From NCBI GenBank assembly GCA_963843595.1, contig CAWJLG010000008.1, positions 372,001 through 436,000 on the forward strand: a stretch of 64,000 bases of DNA, given 5' to 3'. Made by a program: the position numbers and the translations under genes. The stretch's first letter is position 1. The number at the start of each line of letters is the position of its first letter. This document shows, in pieces, positions 62,529 through 64,000 of this stretch. Under the pieces are notes generated by a model, which was not told the origin of the DNA, ran no database searches, and saw only the letters and a program-made list of their open reading frames with translations. This DNA is from CAIWHR01 sp963843595. GTDB lineage: Bacteria > Pseudomonadota > Gammaproteobacteria > Burkholderiales > Casimicrobiaceae.

Positions 62529-63439
62529 GGCAGCGCGCGGGCCGAAACGCGCATCGTACAAGAAAATGCCGCGCCCGGCCCGAGGACGCGCGTGCCGGTG
62601 TCCTGCTCCCCGCGTGCCGCGCGATTGAACGCGTCGGTCATCTGCGTCACCGGCTCGACCGCAAGGAAATCACCCGAAGCTGCGATGAACACGACGAGAT
62701 GCGAGCAGGCGCTGTCACCTTCGATGTCCACGGCGTGCCCGCGTGGCGCGTCGACGAGCGTGGCGCGGCCGCTCCATCCCGCGTACACGTTGTCGAGGCG
62801 GGTCGCCCCGATCGGCCGCGGCGGGTCGAAACGCCGCTCCCCGGCCGGCGCGACGAGTGAGGTCGGAATGCACGTCGGATCGGTCTCCCAGAAGCCGGTG
62901 GCCGAGAAACCGAGCGCGGTCGCCGCGTCGCGCGGGAAATAGGGGTGCCAGCCGAGCCCGAACGGAAACGGTTCGTGGCCGGTGTTGCGCACGCCGATCT
63001 TGAGCGTCAGCGTCGCGCGCGCGCCGTCGGCGGTCAACGCAAAGGACTGCCACGCGTGAAACGGCCACGGCCAGGCACGGGCGTCCTCGCCGATTGCAGC
63101 GTGATCGAATGCGATCAGCGCGGAAGACTCGTCGCGGCTCACGACACGCCAGGACCGCTGCCATCCGACACCGTGGATCGCGTGCGGGTGATCGCCGAAA
63201 TTGAGCGCGAGCAGGTGGGTGCGGCCGCCGAAGGTGAGCCGGCCGTGCTCGACGCGGTTCGAGTACGGGACCAGCGGATAGCAGGCGTGCCCGCGCACGA
63301 GGCGCCCGGTGCGCGCGACGCCGGCGGTCGGCCGCAGCACGTCCCGGCCACGGAACGTGTAACCGGCGACGGCGCCGCCGACATCGGGGGCGAGTTCGAC
63401 GCGCGCGTCACCGGCGACGAGCGAAACCGTCGCGTTCAT
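62525..63439 (-). CDS. Aldose 1-epimerase (mutarotase)-family protein
   Basis: This 304-residue beta-sandwich protein has the mutarotase motifs: PYSNRVEHGRLTF with the conserved Asn-Arg, HAIHGVGWQRSW with the catalytic His, and FGLGWHPYF with the second active-site His. It interconverts sugar anomers, feeding the lactonase pathway. It starts four bases downstream of the aldolase gene stop and overlaps the lactonase gene by four bases. Confidence 0.9.
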   Translation of the reverse strand: MNATVSLVAGDARVELAPDVGGAVAGYTFRGRDVLRPTAGVARTGRLVRGHACYPLVPYSNRVEHGRLTFGGRTHLLALNFGDHPHAIHGVGWQRSWRVVSRDESSALIAFDHAAIGEDARAWPWPFHAWQSFALTADGARATLTLKIGVRNTGHEPFPFGLGWHPYFPRDAATALGFSATGFWETDPTCIPTSLVAPAGERRFDPPRPIGATRLDNVYAGWSGRATLVDAPRGHAVDIEGDSACSHLVVFIAASGDFLAVEPVTQMTDAFNRAARGEQDTGTRVLGPGAAFSCTMRVSARALP

Positions 63440-63443
63440 CGGA

Positions 63444-64000
63444 TCAGTAGTTGCCCGACGCGGCGTTGCCGGCAGCCACGCCGCGGACCTTGCCCAGGAA
63501 TTCCTGCGCGCGACCCATCATCATCGCCATGTCGGAGGCCACGGCCACCCACGAATAGCCGTAGGACAGGAATTTCGCGACCATGTCCGGCGTGCCGCCG
63601 ACGATTCCGCAGGGCTTGCCGAGGCGCTTGCATTCGCCGGCGGCGTAAGCGAGCTTCTCCTGCACGGCCGGATGCCCGATGTCGCCGAGATGGCCCATCG
63701 ACGCGGAAAGGTCGCCCGGGCCGACGAAGATCGAATCCACGCCCGACACCGCGGCGATCGCCTCGAGCTCGGCGAGCGCGGTCAGCGTCTCGATCTGCAC
63801 GATCACGCACATTTCGCTGCCCGCGACCTTGAGGTAGTCGGGCACGGCGCCGAACCGGCTGCCGCGGTGGGTGCCGGCCACACCGCGTACGCCCTCGGGC
63901 GGATACCGCGTGTACGCGACGGCGCGGCGTGCCTCGTCGGCGTTCTGGACGAACGGCAGCAGCAGCGTCTGCGCGCCGGCATCCAGCGCCCGCTTGATCA
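63444..64000 (-). CDS. HpcH/HpaI-type class II 2-keto-3-deoxy-acid aldolase (5' partial)
   Basis: The C-terminal 185 residues are in the window and the start lies beyond the right edge. LLLPFVQNADEARRAV and GVAGTHRGSRFG carry the conserved loop of the HpaI family, and VIVQIETLTALAELEAIAAVSGVDSIFVGPGDLSASMG holds the metal-binding Glu and Asp and the phosphate-type loop. These enzymes split 2-keto-3-deoxy sugar acids to pyruvate and an aldehyde. It would complete the oxidative route with the lactonase and epimerase next to it. Confidence 0.9.
   Translation of the reverse strand, partial: IKRALDAGAQTLLLPFVQNADEARRAVAYTRYPPEGVRGVAGTHRGSRFGAVPDYLKVAGSEMCVIVQIETLTALAELEAIAAVSGVDSIFVGPGDLSASMGHLGDIGHPAVQEKLAYAAGECKRLGKPCGIVGGTPDMVAKFLSYGYSWVAVASDMAMMMGRAQEFLGKVRGVAAGNAASGNY

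Overview
The window is 64 kb of very GC-rich DNA with tightly packed, often overlapping genes. The gene families point to a betaproteobacterium, probably Burkholderiales-like: two Bug/TTT periplasmic receptors, NodI/NodJ-type ABC-2 exporter genes, the DUF971-ubiE-Tim44-ubiJ block, pilU-pilT-yggS-proC-yggT, and pdxA with rsmA. No rRNA, tRNA, CRISPR array or insertion sequence was seen. The organism assignment is inferred from gene families and gene order only.

Layout. 1-10 kb: the end of a PAS-GGDEF-EAL protein, an RlmL-type 23S rRNA methyltransferase with a NodJ-like permease, then a small catabolic-looking group (2-hydroxyacid dehydrogenase, TTT receptor, amidohydrolase) lying between nodJ and its likely ATPase partner nodI, a second TTT receptor, an alpha/beta hydrolase and a 2Fe-2S ferredoxin. 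10-13 kb: msbA and a family 9 glycosyltransferase (plus strand). 13-33.6 kb: a run of about 19 minus-strand genes. From its downstream end these are a holo-ACP synthase fused to an LpxL-type acyltransferase, a ketosynthase-like protein with Ser in place of the catalytic Cys, a normal FabF-type ketosynthase, a double-hotdog dehydratase, an acyl carrier protein with an unusual insertion, FabG and a FabL-type enoyl reductase. Next come two paralogous exported hydrolases around a condensation/acyltransferase-fold protein, an isoprenylcysteine-methyltransferase-like membrane protein, three GT9/GT4 glycosyltransferases and one more GT9, two glutamine-dependent amidotransferases (AsnB type) and a VanZ-family membrane protein. 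This run looks like a dedicated type II fatty acid synthase joined to a cell-surface glycan/glycolipid locus, and it is my candidate for an undescribed system.

34-38 kb: a GNAT protein and a complete polyamine ABC transporter (potF-potI-potH-potG order of decreasing distance from the promoter reversed on the minus strand: ATPase, two permeases, binding protein). 38-50 kb: an unrecognised 241-residue protein, ubiB, four small overlapping genes including a mini heme-copper-oxidase-like protein, an orphan ModA-like receptor, hemolysin III, a 1057-residue ATPase-BTAD regulator, then ubiJ, a Tim44-domain protein, ubiE and DUF971. 50-55 kb: pilU, pilT, and divergently yggS, proC, yggT and DUF167. 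55-64 kb: rsmA, a secreted delta-60-repeat protein, pdxA, and a sugar-catabolism operon (GH31 glycosidase, SMP-30 lactonase, aldose 1-epimerase, HpaI-type aldolase running off the right edge).

Two general observations. First, three gene pairs that are usually neighbours (nodI/nodJ, ubiJ/ubiB, pdxA/rsmA) are each separated here by inserted genes. Second, seven apparent frameshifts were found in four genes, and every one is of the +1 (one extra base) type. That suggests insertion errors or a recent, localised cause rather than ordinary gene decay.
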